Assembly (NCBI RefSeq): GCF_000428905.1
Contig: NZ_KE386818.1
Coordinates: 30,950 to 94,949 of the forward strand
Reading direction: 5' to 3'
From: Brumicola pallidula DSM 14239 = ACAM 615
Lineage (GTDB): Bacteria > Pseudomonadota > Gammaproteobacteria > Enterobacterales > Alteromonadaceae
DNA: 64,000 nt
The notes beneath the pieces are model-generated. The model saw only the letters and a list, made by a program, of their open reading frames with translations. It made no database searches and was not told the origin of the DNA. The position numbers and the translations under genes were made by a program. Positions 28,535 to 37,060 of this stretch are shown here, one piece after another. Numbering within the stretch: position 1 is the stretch's first letter; each line of letters begins with the position of its first letter.

Positions 28535-29692
28535 ATGGCTTGGAATGAGCCGGGTGGTGATAAAAACGACCCTTGGAAAAATCGCGGCGGTAAAGAACAA
28601 GGTCCACCAGATCTTGATGAAGTACTGAAAAATTTATTTGGCAAGTTTACTAAGTCAGGCGGCAGTGGCGGGGGTAGCGGTAAAAGCTATACCGGCATGG
28701 GGCTGGGCTTACTTGTTGCTATCATTGTTATTATTTGGGGCTTAAGTGGTTTTTATACTATTAAGGAAGCTGAACGTGGGGTGATATTGAGATTCGGTGA
28801 GAACACAGGTCAGCTAGCACAGCCTGGTTTAAGCTGGAAAATGACGTTTATTGATGAAATTATTCCTGTAAACGTACAAAATATCAGCTCTCTAGGATCT
28901 GCTGGTTCAATGTTAACTGAAGACGAAAACATGGTGCGTGTCGAAATGGAAATGCAATATCGTATTGCTGACCCTTACCTCTGGAGATTCTCGGTTGTTA
29001 GCCCGGAAACAAGTCTAAGCCAAGCTTTAGACAGTGCAATTCGTTATGTCGTCGGCCATATGAAAATGGATGACATTCTGACTGATGGTCGCGAGACTGC
29101 CAGAGAGCGTGTTCGTATTGAACTGGACAGTATTGTAGGTGCCTACAACATGGGTGTTTCGGTTATCGATATGAACTTTAAGGATGCACGTCCACCGCAA
29201 GAAGTAAAAGCGGCGTTTGACGATGCTATTGCAGCACAGGAAGATGAAGTTCGATTTATTCGTGAAGCGGAAGCCTATGCGAGAGAAATTGAGCCTAGAG
29301 CCCGTGGACAAGTCAATCGTATGAACGAAGAAGCTCAAGCTTATAAAGAGCGTTCTATATTGGAAGCTCAAGGTGAGGTAGCTCGGTTCGAGGAGTTATT
29401 ACCACAATACTTGGCTGCACCAACGGTGACTAGACAGCGTATATATCTTGAGACAATGGAACAGGTATTTTCGAGTACCACTAAAATAATTGTTGATACT
29501 GAGGGTAGTGGCAACATGTTGTACTTGCCTTTAGACAAGATCATGGATAGTACAAGGTCGCAGACCCAAGCACAGCGGGCTCAGGATAGAAACACACTGG
29601 AAGGATTGCGTAACTCACCAGCGGCAGAAGAGTTGCTGAATAGAACGCAAGACAACAATACAGGCAGCAATAATAGACAGGGGAGAAACTAA
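28535..29692 (+). CDS. hflK: FtsH regulator HflK
   Basis: A 385-residue SPFH/band 7 membrane protein which, with HflC, forms the large cage around FtsH protease hexamers. The N-terminus (AWNEPGGDKNDPWKNRGG) and a Gly/Ser-rich stretch (about 45-55) precede one transmembrane helix (about 57-77; LGLLVAIIVIIWGLSGFYTI). The band 7 domain and long helical segment (EAYAREIEPRARGQVNRM) face the periplasm. The C-terminal tail is polar and Asn/Gln rich. hflC begins 3 bases after the stop. Confidence 0.96.
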   Translation: MAWNEPGGDKNDPWKNRGGKEQGPPDLDEVLKNLFGKFTKSGGSGGGSGKSYTGMGLGLLVAIIVIIWGLSGFYTIKEAERGVILRFGENTGQLAQPGLSWKMTFIDEIIPVNVQNISSLGSAGSMLTEDENMVRVEMEMQYRIADPYLWRFSVVSPETSLSQALDSAIRYVVGHMKMDDILTDGRETARERVRIELDSIVGAYNMGVSVIDMNFKDARPPQEVKAAFDDAIAAQEDEVRFIREAEAYAREIEPRARGQVNRMNEEAQAYKERSILEAQGEVARFEELLPQYLAAPTVTRQRIYLETMEQVFSSTTKIIVDTEGSGNMLYLPLDKIMDSTRSQTQAQRAQDRNTLEGLRNSPAAEELLNRTQDNNTGSNNRQGRN

Positions 29693-29695
29693 AGC

Positions 29696-30580
29696 ATGAA
29701 GAATTTACTAGCTATAGTAATAATCATCCTGTTAGCCATTGGTTACGGATCTATTTTCGTGGTCAAGGAAGGAACGCGTTCTATCGTTGTTCGTTTCGGT
29801 AAAGTAGTTGCAGACGATGAGGGTAACACTCAAGTTTATACCCCCGGTCTGCAATTTAAATTAGCTGTTTTTGATACAGTGAAAGTACTGGATGCTCGTA
29901 TTCAAACGTTGGATGAGGGACCAGACCGTTTCGTGACCATAGAAAAAGAAGATTTGATTGTCGATTCCTATGTGAAGTGGAAAATCGAAGACTTTGAGCG
30001 CTATTACTTGTCAACGGGCGGCGATAGATTTCAAGCAGAGAGTCTGCTGAAGCAGAAAGTAAACAACGGACTTCGTTCTGAATTCGGTTCTCGCACAATC
30101 AATCAGATAGTATCTGGTGAGCGTAGTGAATTGATGGATGAAGCAATGAAGCAAGCTTCAGGTACTACTAATGAATTGGGTATTCAGATTGTTGATGTGC
30201 GAGTAAAGCAAATCAATTTACCCACTGAAATTAGCGAATCAATATTCAACCGCATGCGTTCAGAACGTGCTGCTGCAGCAAGAGAGTATCGTTCAGAAGG
30301 TAAAGAACAAGGTGAGATTATTCGCGCAAATATCGATGCTAAAGTAACCATTATGTTGGCAGACGCGGAACGTAATGCGCGCCAGCTGCGTGGTGAAGGT
30401 GCTGCTCAATCAGCTAAAATTTATGCTGAAACATTTTCTAAAGACCCTGAGTTCTACTCATTTTTAAGAAGTATGGATGCGTATAGAAATGCATTTGACA
30501 GCAAGCAAGATGTTATTGTTTTAGAGCCGGACAGTGAGTTCTTTAATTATTTGAATTCACAATCGGGCAAAAGGAAGTAA
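29696..30580 (+). CDS. hflC: FtsH regulator HflC
   Basis: A 294-residue partner of HflK. One N-terminal helix (about 3-22; LLAIVIIILLAIGYGSIFVV) anchors a band 7 domain (VKEGTRSIVVRFGKVV) and a long helix with SERAAAAREYRSEGKEQGE. The region before the end (FYSFLRSMDAYRNAF) is typical. Three bases separate it from hflK, so co-translation is expected. It ends the block; in E. coli purA lies further downstream, whereas here an AbgT-type transporter follows beyond a strong terminator. Confidence 0.96.
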   Translation: MKNLLAIVIIILLAIGYGSIFVVKEGTRSIVVRFGKVVADDEGNTQVYTPGLQFKLAVFDTVKVLDARIQTLDEGPDRFVTIEKEDLIVDSYVKWKIEDFERYYLSTGGDRFQAESLLKQKVNNGLRSEFGSRTINQIVSGERSELMDEAMKQASGTTNELGIQIVDVRVKQINLPTEISESIFNRMRSERAAAAREYRSEGKEQGEIIRANIDAKVTIMLADAERNARQLRGEGAAQSAKIYAETFSKDPEFYSFLRSMDAYRNAFDSKQDVIVLEPDSEFFNYLNSQSGKRK

Positions 30581-30601
30581 CATTCTTTGAGGTCTAGGCA
30601 A

Positions 30602-30638
30602 GGGGTAGTGCGGATAAATTAGCACTGCCCCTTTTTTT
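30602..30638 (+). terminator. Strong terminator after hflC
   Basis: GGGGTAGTGC (30602-30611) pairs with GCACTGCCCC (30622-30631) over 10 bp with one G-T wobble, followed by seven T residues. It closes the nnr-hflC block. Confidence 0.9.
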
Positions 30639-30876
30639 GTGCCTAATAATGATTCGGTTCACTTACGTAATGAAATCATTGACTGATACTGGCGCGCTTT
30701 TTGGGTTACCCTAAGTTTTAATTAAAATTAACTAAGATTAAATGTAATTCAGATTTTGTTGCTTTATTGAACTGTATTGCAAAACAACAATGGTACATTA
30801 AAAATTTTTTATGAAATGCCGCCGTATTTTATGTACTATTTAACGCGCTAATAAAAACAACAAAAGAGAGTGACAG
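30639..30876. other. AT-rich gap before the AbgT-type gene
   Basis: About 240 bases between the hflC terminator and the transporter. I see AT-rich sequence and an AGAGAG ribosome site just before TTG 30877, but no convincing -35/-10 pair, repeat or small gene. Confidence 0.5.
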
Positions 30877-32487
30877 TTGAGTCGTCGTAATTCACCTTCA
30901 ATCCCACCATCTAAACAACCGCAAGATTTATCTAAATCTGGTTGGTTTTCACGATTTCTTTCAACCGTAGAATGGTTGGGTAATCTCCTTCCTCATCCAA
31001 TAACACTATTTGCTTTATTGGCAGTGCTTATTGTCTTTTTGAGCGGTGTATTAGGTTACTTTGACGTTAGCGTTGTTGACCCGCGTCCAATCGGCAGTAA
31101 AGGTCGAGATGTGGACGGTATGATTGAAGTTATTTCACTTATGGATGGCGATGGCTTACGCAGAATAGTAACTGGTTTAGTAACTAACTTTACAGGCTTC
31201 GCGCCGCTGGGCACTGTATTGGTTGCTTTGCTTGGAGTGTCACTTGCTGAACATTCTGGATTACTAAGTACAATAATGCGTTCAATGGTAATGAATGCTT
31301 CACCGCGTATGGTAACTGTGGTTGTCGTTTTTGCTGGTGTGGTTTCTAATACTGCTTCAGAATTAGGGTACGTGGTAATGATCCCCCTTGCCGCAATGAT
31401 TTTTCATTCATTAGGTCGACACCCGCTAGCTGGTTTAGCGGCGGCGTTTGCTGGTGTTTCAGCCGGATACAGTGCAAATATTCTAATTGGAACTGTAGAC
31501 CCCTTGCTTGCTGGATTTACTCAAAGCTCAGCTCGTATTATTGACCCTGAATACACAGTTAGTGCTGAGGTGAATTGGTACTTCATGATTGTTAGTACCT
31601 TTGCTGTTGCAGCGATGGGCGCCTTTGTTACTGAAAAAATAGTAGAACCGAGGCTTGGGAAGTACAACCCCGATGATGCATCAATAGATTTAGGCAAACA
31701 GCAACTCGATAGTCCGACCGCAATTGAAATAAAAGGCATGAAATGGGCTGGTTTGAGCTTCCTGATTTTATTAGGAGTTTTAGCGTTAACGGTCGTGCCG
31801 GCGGATGGTATTTTGCGAAACCAAGAAACAGGGCTAGTCAAAGGCTCACCATTCTTGCAAGGTATTGTTGTTTATATCTTCGTCACTTTTGCAATCCCAG
31901 GGTTTGTGTATGGAAAAATTGTTGGTACGATGAAAAACGATCGTGATGTCATTGATGCAATGTCAAAAAGTATGAGTTCCATGGGCTTGTATATCGTGCT
32001 TGTTTTTTTCGCAGCTCAATTTGTTGCGTTCTTTAAATGGACGAACTTGGGAACTGTGCTCGCAGTAAAAGGGGCTGCAATGCTTCAAGCCACCGGTTTA
32101 GATGGACCTGAAGTGTTTGTTTTATTCATTCTCATGTGTGGATTAGTTAATTTGTCACTTGGCAGTGCGTCAGCTCAGTGGGCGATTACGGCACCCATAT
32201 TTGTACCTATGTTGATGTTGATTGGGTATTCTCCGGAAGTGATTCAAGCAGCTTACCGAATTGGCGACTCAGTAACGAACGTTATTACACCCATGATGAG
32301 TTATTTTGGCCTCATCTTAGCAATCGGTGTTCGTTATAAGAAAGACCTTGGAATAGGAACTCTGATAGCAACAATGTTGCCATACACGCTAGTATTCATG
32401 GTAGGTTGGACCTTGTTATTCTATTTGTGGGTTTTTGCCTTTGGTTTGCCAGTAGGGCCCGGCGCTCCAACCTACTACACGCCGTAG
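30877..32487 (+). CDS. AbgT-family transporter
   Basis: A 536-residue inner-membrane protein with about 11-12 hydrophobic segments (from LPHPITLFALLAVLIVFLSG near residue 40 to the C-terminus). Family marks are NFTGFAPLGTVLVALLGVSL, SELGYVVMIPLAAMIF, GYSANILIGTVDPLLAGFTQ, and the late SAQWAITAPIFVPMLMLIGY and DSVTNVITPMMSYF. E. coli AbgT takes up p-aminobenzoyl-glutamate; other members (MtrF, YdaH) can export antimetabolites, and this protein could do either. No abgA/abgB hydrolase genes are adjacent. Translation begins at TTG 30877 behind AGAGAG. Confidence 0.9.
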   Translation: MSRRNSPSIPPSKQPQDLSKSGWFSRFLSTVEWLGNLLPHPITLFALLAVLIVFLSGVLGYFDVSVVDPRPIGSKGRDVDGMIEVISLMDGDGLRRIVTGLVTNFTGFAPLGTVLVALLGVSLAEHSGLLSTIMRSMVMNASPRMVTVVVVFAGVVSNTASELGYVVMIPLAAMIFHSLGRHPLAGLAAAFAGVSAGYSANILIGTVDPLLAGFTQSSARIIDPEYTVSAEVNWYFMIVSTFAVAAMGAFVTEKIVEPRLGKYNPDDASIDLGKQQLDSPTAIEIKGMKWAGLSFLILLGVLALTVVPADGILRNQETGLVKGSPFLQGIVVYIFVTFAIPGFVYGKIVGTMKNDRDVIDAMSKSMSSMGLYIVLVFFAAQFVAFFKWTNLGTVLAVKGAAMLQATGLDGPEVFVLFILMCGLVNLSLGSASAQWAITAPIFVPMLMLIGYSPEVIQAAYRIGDSVTNVITPMMSYFGLILAIGVRYKKDLGIGTLIATMLPYTLVFMVGWTLLFYLWVFAFGLPVGPGAPTYYTP

Positions 32488-32500
32488 ATTAAACAATGAC

Positions 32501-32564
32501 AATGCAGGTGATCTCGGGCCTGCATTAGGTCCAAAAGGGACTTAGCACCGTACAGACAGTACGG
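32501..32564 (+). promoter_or_regulatory. Three hairpins upstream of hemH
   Basis: AATGCAGG/CCTGCATT (32501-32508 with 32519-32526), a short GTCC/GGAC stem, and CCGTAC/GTACGG (32548-32553 with 32559-32564) lie in a row in the 112-base gap between the transporter gene and hemH. None is followed by a T run. They could be a weak terminator, a structured leader or mRNA-end protection. Confidence 0.4.
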
Positions 32565-32599
32565 CAAATTAGAACCAGCAACTAAATACTAAAGAAGCT

Positions 32600-33691
32600 A
32601 TGAAATATAAATCACAATCATCCTTTACGCATGACCAAGCAGATAAAGTTGGCGTATTAATTTCTAATCTCGGTACACCTAGAGCGCCTACTAAACAAGC
32701 GCTTAAGCCCTATTTAAAACAATTCTTATCTGATCCTAGGGTCGTTGAAGTGCCAAAAATTATTTGGTGGTGTGTACTTAACCTTATTATTTTAAATATT
32801 CGTCCAAAACGGTCTGCTGAAGCTTATAAAACAGTGTGGACGGATGAAGGTTCGCCATTGCTCGTACATACAAAAAATCAAGCTTCAGGACTCGCGCAAA
32901 AGCTCAAAGCAGAATACGGCGATAATGTAGTGATTGGTTATGCGATGCGGTATGGACAGCCGTCGGTGAGTCGCGCGATTGATGAACTGCTTGATCAAGG
33001 TGCTAGGAAAATTGTAGTACTTCCCCTGTATCCTCAGTACTGCGCGTCTACCTCAGGTTCAACGTTTGATGCTGTGGCAGAAGATTTTGTTAAAAGACGC
33101 TGGTTGCCAGATTTTCGTTTTGTAAGTCACTATCATGATAATCCTGAATACATAAAATGTGTTGCTGATAAAATTAAAATGCATTGGAAAACGCATCCGA
33201 AAGCGGACAAGTTACTCTTTTCTTTTCATGGTATTCCCAAACGCTACTTGCTAAATGGCGACCCATATCACTGCGAATGCCACAAAACTTCTCGTCTTAT
33301 TGCTCAAGAGCTTGGTCTTCAAGAATCTGAATATATGACGACGTTCCAATCCCGATTTGGACGTGAAGAATGGCTACAACCTTATACTGACCAAACTTTA
33401 AAATCATTTCCTGAAAAAGGTGTAAAGTCGGTTCAAGTCGTGTGCCCCGGTTTTTCATCAGATTGCTTGGAAACAATTGAAGAAATTGGTGTGGAAAACC
33501 GAGAATACTTCGAAGAGTCCGGTGGTGAGCGTTACGAATACATCGAGGCATTGAACAGTGACGATGCGCATTTAACGATGTTGTTCAATGTGATAAAAGA
33601 TAATTTGAAAGGTTGGGATCTCGACTCCAGTAAAACCAACAATTATGAGCAACGAAACACACTTGCCAAAAACCTAGGTTCCGATACGTAA
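32600..33691 (+). CDS. hemH: Ferrochelatase HemH
   Basis: A 363-residue enzyme that inserts ferrous iron into protoporphyrin IX, the last step of heme synthesis. It shows VGVLISNLGTPRAPTKQALK, the active-site FSFHGIPKRYLLNGDPYHCE, and CPGFSSDCLETIEEIGVENR. The end (after about residue 345) is a polar tail beyond the usual length of 320-345. ATG 32600 has AAAGAAG just upstream. It is preceded by a cluster of small hairpins and followed by a DUF4112 gene in the same direction. Confidence 0.96.
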   Translation: MKYKSQSSFTHDQADKVGVLISNLGTPRAPTKQALKPYLKQFLSDPRVVEVPKIIWWCVLNLIILNIRPKRSAEAYKTVWTDEGSPLLVHTKNQASGLAQKLKAEYGDNVVIGYAMRYGQPSVSRAIDELLDQGARKIVVLPLYPQYCASTSGSTFDAVAEDFVKRRWLPDFRFVSHYHDNPEYIKCVADKIKMHWKTHPKADKLLFSFHGIPKRYLLNGDPYHCECHKTSRLIAQELGLQESEYMTTFQSRFGREEWLQPYTDQTLKSFPEKGVKSVQVVCPGFSSDCLETIEEIGVENREYFEESGGERYEYIEALNSDDAHLTMLFNVIKDNLKGWDLDSSKTNNYEQRNTLAKNLGSDT

Positions 33692-33734
33692 TGTTGCGAG
33701 AAGATGTTAAAAAGCAAACCAGACGGGCAATACT

Positions 33735-34211
33735 GTGAAAGATGGCGTTATGAAAGAGCATTCCCCTCAAACACTCGCCAATAGTCTTGAAGACAATCAT
33801 TTTCGCGCGCCAGATGCGCTATTAAAGGCGCAGCAATTGGCTAACCTGTTAGATACAGCGGTAAAAGTTCCATTTATCGGCATCTCTGTTGGTTTGGATT
33901 TTTTAGTTGGTCTAATCCCAGTTATAGGCGACACAACAATGCTTATAGCGTCCTTAAGAATTGTTCAATTAGGTCGCAGCTTAGGTTTGCCAGCACCGCT
34001 GCAAAAGACCATGTTACGTAACACTATTATCGATTTTGGCTTGGGTTTTGTGCCGCTCGTTGGTGATTTAGTTGATTTGTTCTACAAAGCCAATCTGAAA
34101 AACGTGCGCATAATGGAGCGATGGTGGATAGAGCAAAATAAGCAACAACTTGACGCCCGAGCTCAACAAAAATTACTTGAGTGGGAACAACAACAAGATT
34201 CGGTTAAATGA
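33735..34211 (+). CDS. DUF4112 membrane protein
   Basis: A protein of up to 158 residues with two short hydrophobic segments (about 46-72, GISVGLDFLVGLIPVIGDTT; and 98-118, IDFGLGFVPLVGDLVDLF) that repeat a GLIPVIGD / GFVPLVGD pattern, the mark of the DUF4112 family, whose function is unknown. A charged, glutamine-rich C-terminus should be cytoplasmic. GTG 33735 or ATG 33750 could be the start; neither has a strong ribosome site. It lies 43 bases after hemH and may be co-transcribed with it. Confidence 0.85.
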   Translation: MKDGVMKEHSPQTLANSLEDNHFRAPDALLKAQQLANLLDTAVKVPFIGISVGLDFLVGLIPVIGDTTMLIASLRIVQLGRSLGLPAPLQKTMLRNTIIDFGLGFVPLVGDLVDLFYKANLKNVRIMERWWIEQNKQQLDARAQQKLLEWEQQQDSVK

Positions 34212-34222
34212 ACTACATAAAT

Positions 34223-34248
34223 ATGGCGCTGGAATTTAGCCGCGCCAT
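34223..34248. terminator. Hairpin between the DUF4112 and TonB-receptor genes
   Basis: ATGGCGC (34223-34229) pairs with GCGCCAT (34242-34248) in the short gap between two convergent genes. The following tract is only mildly T-rich on either strand. Confidence 0.45.
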
Positions 34249-34269
34249 TATTTAGTGTTTATTAATAAA

Positions 34270-36216
34270 CTAAAATTGATATTTCAACTTCAGGCCAAAA
34301 TTACGGCCTTGTAATTGTGCTGCATCTTCATCAGCAGATGCCCTTGTGTCCTGGTTTAATAAATTTTTACCATATATACTTAGGTTTACGTTATCTGTAA
34401 TTTGCATGGCAATGGTCAATGACCATTTTGTATAGCTTTCGAGTTCGCCTTCACCATCCCCCACTTCATCTTGGGTTAAGCCATGTTGAATAAGATTATA
34501 GATTGTCCAACTCCCTTGCTGCCACCGCGTTTTGATATCGATACGTGAGCCTAGAATATCTAATAAAATGTGAGCCTGATCATCCTTTCCACTTTGCTGT
34601 TGATACGCAACTTCTTGCGTAAGGTGAGCATTTACTTGCCATTTGATAGCGGCTTCAAAACCCTTGATGGTGGCTTTGTCAATGTTTCTAAATGTTCGAT
34701 CGCGGTTAGCTAATCGAAAGCGTTCAATATAGTCATCAAGAGCGTAGTAATAGGTTTGTAAGTTAAACTGCAGATTGTCAGTAAAAGCATAATCAAGCGT
34801 AAATTGTCCGCCTTGGCTTCTTTCTGATTTTAAATCAGGGTTTCCAACGGTGTTACCGCGGGGTGTTAGGCCATTAAAATATAGTTCAGATAGGGTCGGG
34901 AAACGAAAGCCTGTACCAAATTCAGCATGCAATACGAGGTTGTCAGTAAGTAACCATTCAGAATTAAAGCTGTAGTTGACGCGTTTTGCAGTATGTGAGG
35001 TATTAGTAGTATCTTCCTTTTGTTTTATCTGATCAAAGCGTATTCCGCCAGATAAACTATAATCAGCAAACTGCCAATGCTGATCAACAAAAAATCCAAT
35101 GTTATTTTGTTGGCCTTCTAAAATTTTCACATCGGCTAGGATATTACCAGCTAAGTCATATTCCTTGTCATTGATATCAACGCCACGTCGACTGACCGCA
35201 TCAAACCCCGCGCGACCAGTTCCTCGCATAACGGAAAATGATAATAGGCCCGTTGCGCCGATAGTATTGGATTGATACTCGGTAAAGTTTTCTCTGGAAT
35301 TAACTCGCAGCGAATCTGTATCCCAGTTTTGATTATGATGATAAACACTCAAAAGCCATTCATTTCGTCGACTAATTTGGACTTTTGCTAAATTGTGAAA
35401 CTCGTCTGGATAGGAAGTCACTTGCTGATTTGGAAACAGCCTTGAACTTTTACCAATATCTGTTCCTTGGCTGGTCAGTAACATAGACTCTATATCAATA
35501 TTATTAATACTGGTTTTGTATTTCAATAAACCGGTTGTTTGAGTAAATCCATCGTCTAATTTGTTGCCATTGGCGTCTTCACGTTGGCTGGATGCGCGAT
35601 GTACCATTCCACCTTGGAATTGATGTTCGTTAGTATCGATACCATAAGTTGCCGATATTTCTGAGTTGCCGCCATCGCTCTCTGTAACCAGCCCAAGCGA
35701 ATTAGAACCAAATTCGCTAGTAAACAAACTCACTACTCCACCCAGTGCATCCGAGCCATATAAAGTGGAACTAGGACCTTTTGTGACGCTTAAGCCTGAC
35801 ATTAGCGCTTGTGGCACAAATGATACTGAGTTCCCTGCACGGCGGTCGGTAAAAATTGGAATGCCATCTACTTCAGTGCGCAATCGCCATCGACTAAAGC
35901 CACGTACGCTATAACTTTGGAATAACCCGCCCTGACCTGAAGTATCAATTCCCGGTAAGGTTGCTAACCAATCGGCGAGTCTCACTTCGGTATCGTTTTG
36001 TTGGGCAAAGCTTATACCGACGACACTTTGGTTGACCAAGCCTTCATTACCCAGCAGGTTACGTTGGCTCATGATGGAGATGGTTTCGATTTTAGAAGGG
36101 TTACCAGAGGCTTCTGCTGCAACTGCATCGCTTGCGACAAAAGGAAGGTTAGCGATTGCATATAAACTTAAATAGAAATTGATTTTATTGACGCGAAAAA
36201 ACCTATTCGGCTGCAT
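34270..36216 (-). CDS. TonB-dependent outer membrane receptor, heme or siderophore type
   Basis: A 648-residue receptor with a signal peptide (about 1-34, cut near AVAAEA), a TonB box-like stretch (about 43-48, IETISI), a plug domain (about 60-170; RLADWLATLPGIDTSGQGG, YSVRGF, VTKGPSSTLYGSDALGGVVS) and a 22-strand barrel ending in LKYQF. The barrel has GTGFRFPTLSELYFNGL and VGNPDLKSERS, which resemble the FRAP and NPNL boxes of heme/hemoglobin receptors, though related motifs occur in other TonB receptors. A Fur-box-like sequence lies about 47 bases upstream. Substrate is not certain; heme or a ferric siderophore is most likely. Confidence 0.9.
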   Translation of the reverse strand: MQPNRFFRVNKINFYLSLYAIANLPFVASDAVAAEASGNPSKIETISIMSQRNLLGNEGLVNQSVVGISFAQQNDTEVRLADWLATLPGIDTSGQGGLFQSYSVRGFSRWRLRTEVDGIPIFTDRRAGNSVSFVPQALMSGLSVTKGPSSTLYGSDALGGVVSLFTSEFGSNSLGLVTESDGGNSEISATYGIDTNEHQFQGGMVHRASSQREDANGNKLDDGFTQTTGLLKYKTSINNIDIESMLLTSQGTDIGKSSRLFPNQQVTSYPDEFHNLAKVQISRRNEWLLSVYHHNQNWDTDSLRVNSRENFTEYQSNTIGATGLLSFSVMRGTGRAGFDAVSRRGVDINDKEYDLAGNILADVKILEGQQNNIGFFVDQHWQFADYSLSGGIRFDQIKQKEDTTNTSHTAKRVNYSFNSEWLLTDNLVLHAEFGTGFRFPTLSELYFNGLTPRGNTVGNPDLKSERSQGGQFTLDYAFTDNLQFNLQTYYYALDDYIERFRLANRDRTFRNIDKATIKGFEAAIKWQVNAHLTQEVAYQQQSGKDDQAHILLDILGSRIDIKTRWQQGSWTIYNLIQHGLTQDEVGDGEGELESYTKWSLTIAMQITDNVNLSIYGKNLLNQDTRASADEDAAQLQGRNFGLKLKYQF

Positions 36217-36262
36217 AGGGCAAATACTCTTATTACTTATAAAAAGGAGAAAGTGTTAAATT

Positions 36263-36281
36263 GAATATTATTCTTATTATT
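36263..36281 (-). promoter_or_regulatory. Possible Fur box upstream of the TonB receptor
   Basis: On the minus strand this reads AATAATAAGAATAATATTC, matching about 13 of 19 positions of the Fur consensus. It lies 47 bases upstream of the receptor ATG. The region is AT-rich, so a chance match is possible. Confidence 0.4.
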
Positions 36282-36460
36282 TATTTAACTATTAAGTTGT
36301 TTATTCGCTTTACTATTTAGCTTGTTGACCTGTTTTATCGAGTAAAGTGAATTCATAAACCATACTAGATCAGTAGCTATTTTGTTTTTTTACTTAAATA
36401 TCGATAGGATATAAACGTAATCTGAACATTCATTTAACTATAGCATAAGGGAATTTTGGC

Positions 36461-36787
36461 ATGAAGCGTTTGCGTTTAACTTTTACTTTAATAATCGCCT
36501 CATTTATTTTATTTGCATGCAAGGATAAACCGATGAGTGAAGAGAATAAACAACCAGAACTCGCCGCATCTGCAATGGACTGTGCAACTACAGAAGATAA
36601 AATCAAATGCGAACAATTAAATCGCAGCTCTAAAAGCTTAACAGAATTAAGCGGCTCTAATGTCAACAAACTAACAGTCACCTGCGATGATAAATTCCGT
36701 AACGAGTTTGGTGAATGTGAAATTCCGAATCATCCTCACCCTGAAGAACTGATTAAAAAACCCATCGAAAAACCGATTAAAAAATAA
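36461..36787 (+). CDS. Small cysteine-containing lipoprotein, unknown function
   Basis: A 108-residue protein with a lipoprotein signal peptide (KRLRLTFTLIIASFILFAC, lipobox LFAC, acylated Cys about residue 20). The mature part has four further cysteines in two pairs (MDCATTEDKIKCEQ and VTCDDKFRNEFGECE), suggesting two disulfides, and a Lys/Pro-rich tail (KKPIEKPIKK). AAGGGA lies about eight bases before the ATG. It is divergent from the TonB receptor, sharing a 244-base region. I do not recognise a family. Length, lipobox and ribosome site make it a real gene. Confidence 0.8.
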   Translation: MKRLRLTFTLIIASFILFACKDKPMSEENKQPELAASAMDCATTEDKIKCEQLNRSSKSLTELSGSNVNKLTVTCDDKFRNEFGECEIPNHPHPEELIKKPIEKPIKK

Positions 36788-37060
36788 TAGCAGTCAACCG
36801 GATCTGGAATGCCTTGATGATCGCTGTCTGCGTGCAAAAAATTAATTAATTCACAATTCATTTACTTTTTTGGGTTTACTTATCTTTTCAACTTGGCATA
36901 CTTAATCTTACGTGGTTCATTTTGAATCCATCAGGGAAAAGCATGGACGGTGTATCTCTGTCCATACAACTTCTTCAACTATAGTGACAAGCGAATAAAA
37001 TACTTACCTATTAAGTAAGAGCGCACATAATGTCACATGCAAAAATAAAAGGCAGGGAAC
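36788..37060. other. Gap before the large exoprotein gene
   Basis: About 270 bases. It contains ATGGAC/GTCCAT (36943-36948 with 36960-36965) and a small CTTAC/GTAAG hairpin near 37003-37019, then GGCAGGGA ahead of GTG 37061. No gene, and no riboswitch I can recognise. Confidence 0.5.

Noticed and set aside
36788-37060. Riboswitch (c-di-GMP type) before the large exoprotein
   Set aside because: Only small unrelated hairpins; no conserved core of any class I know.
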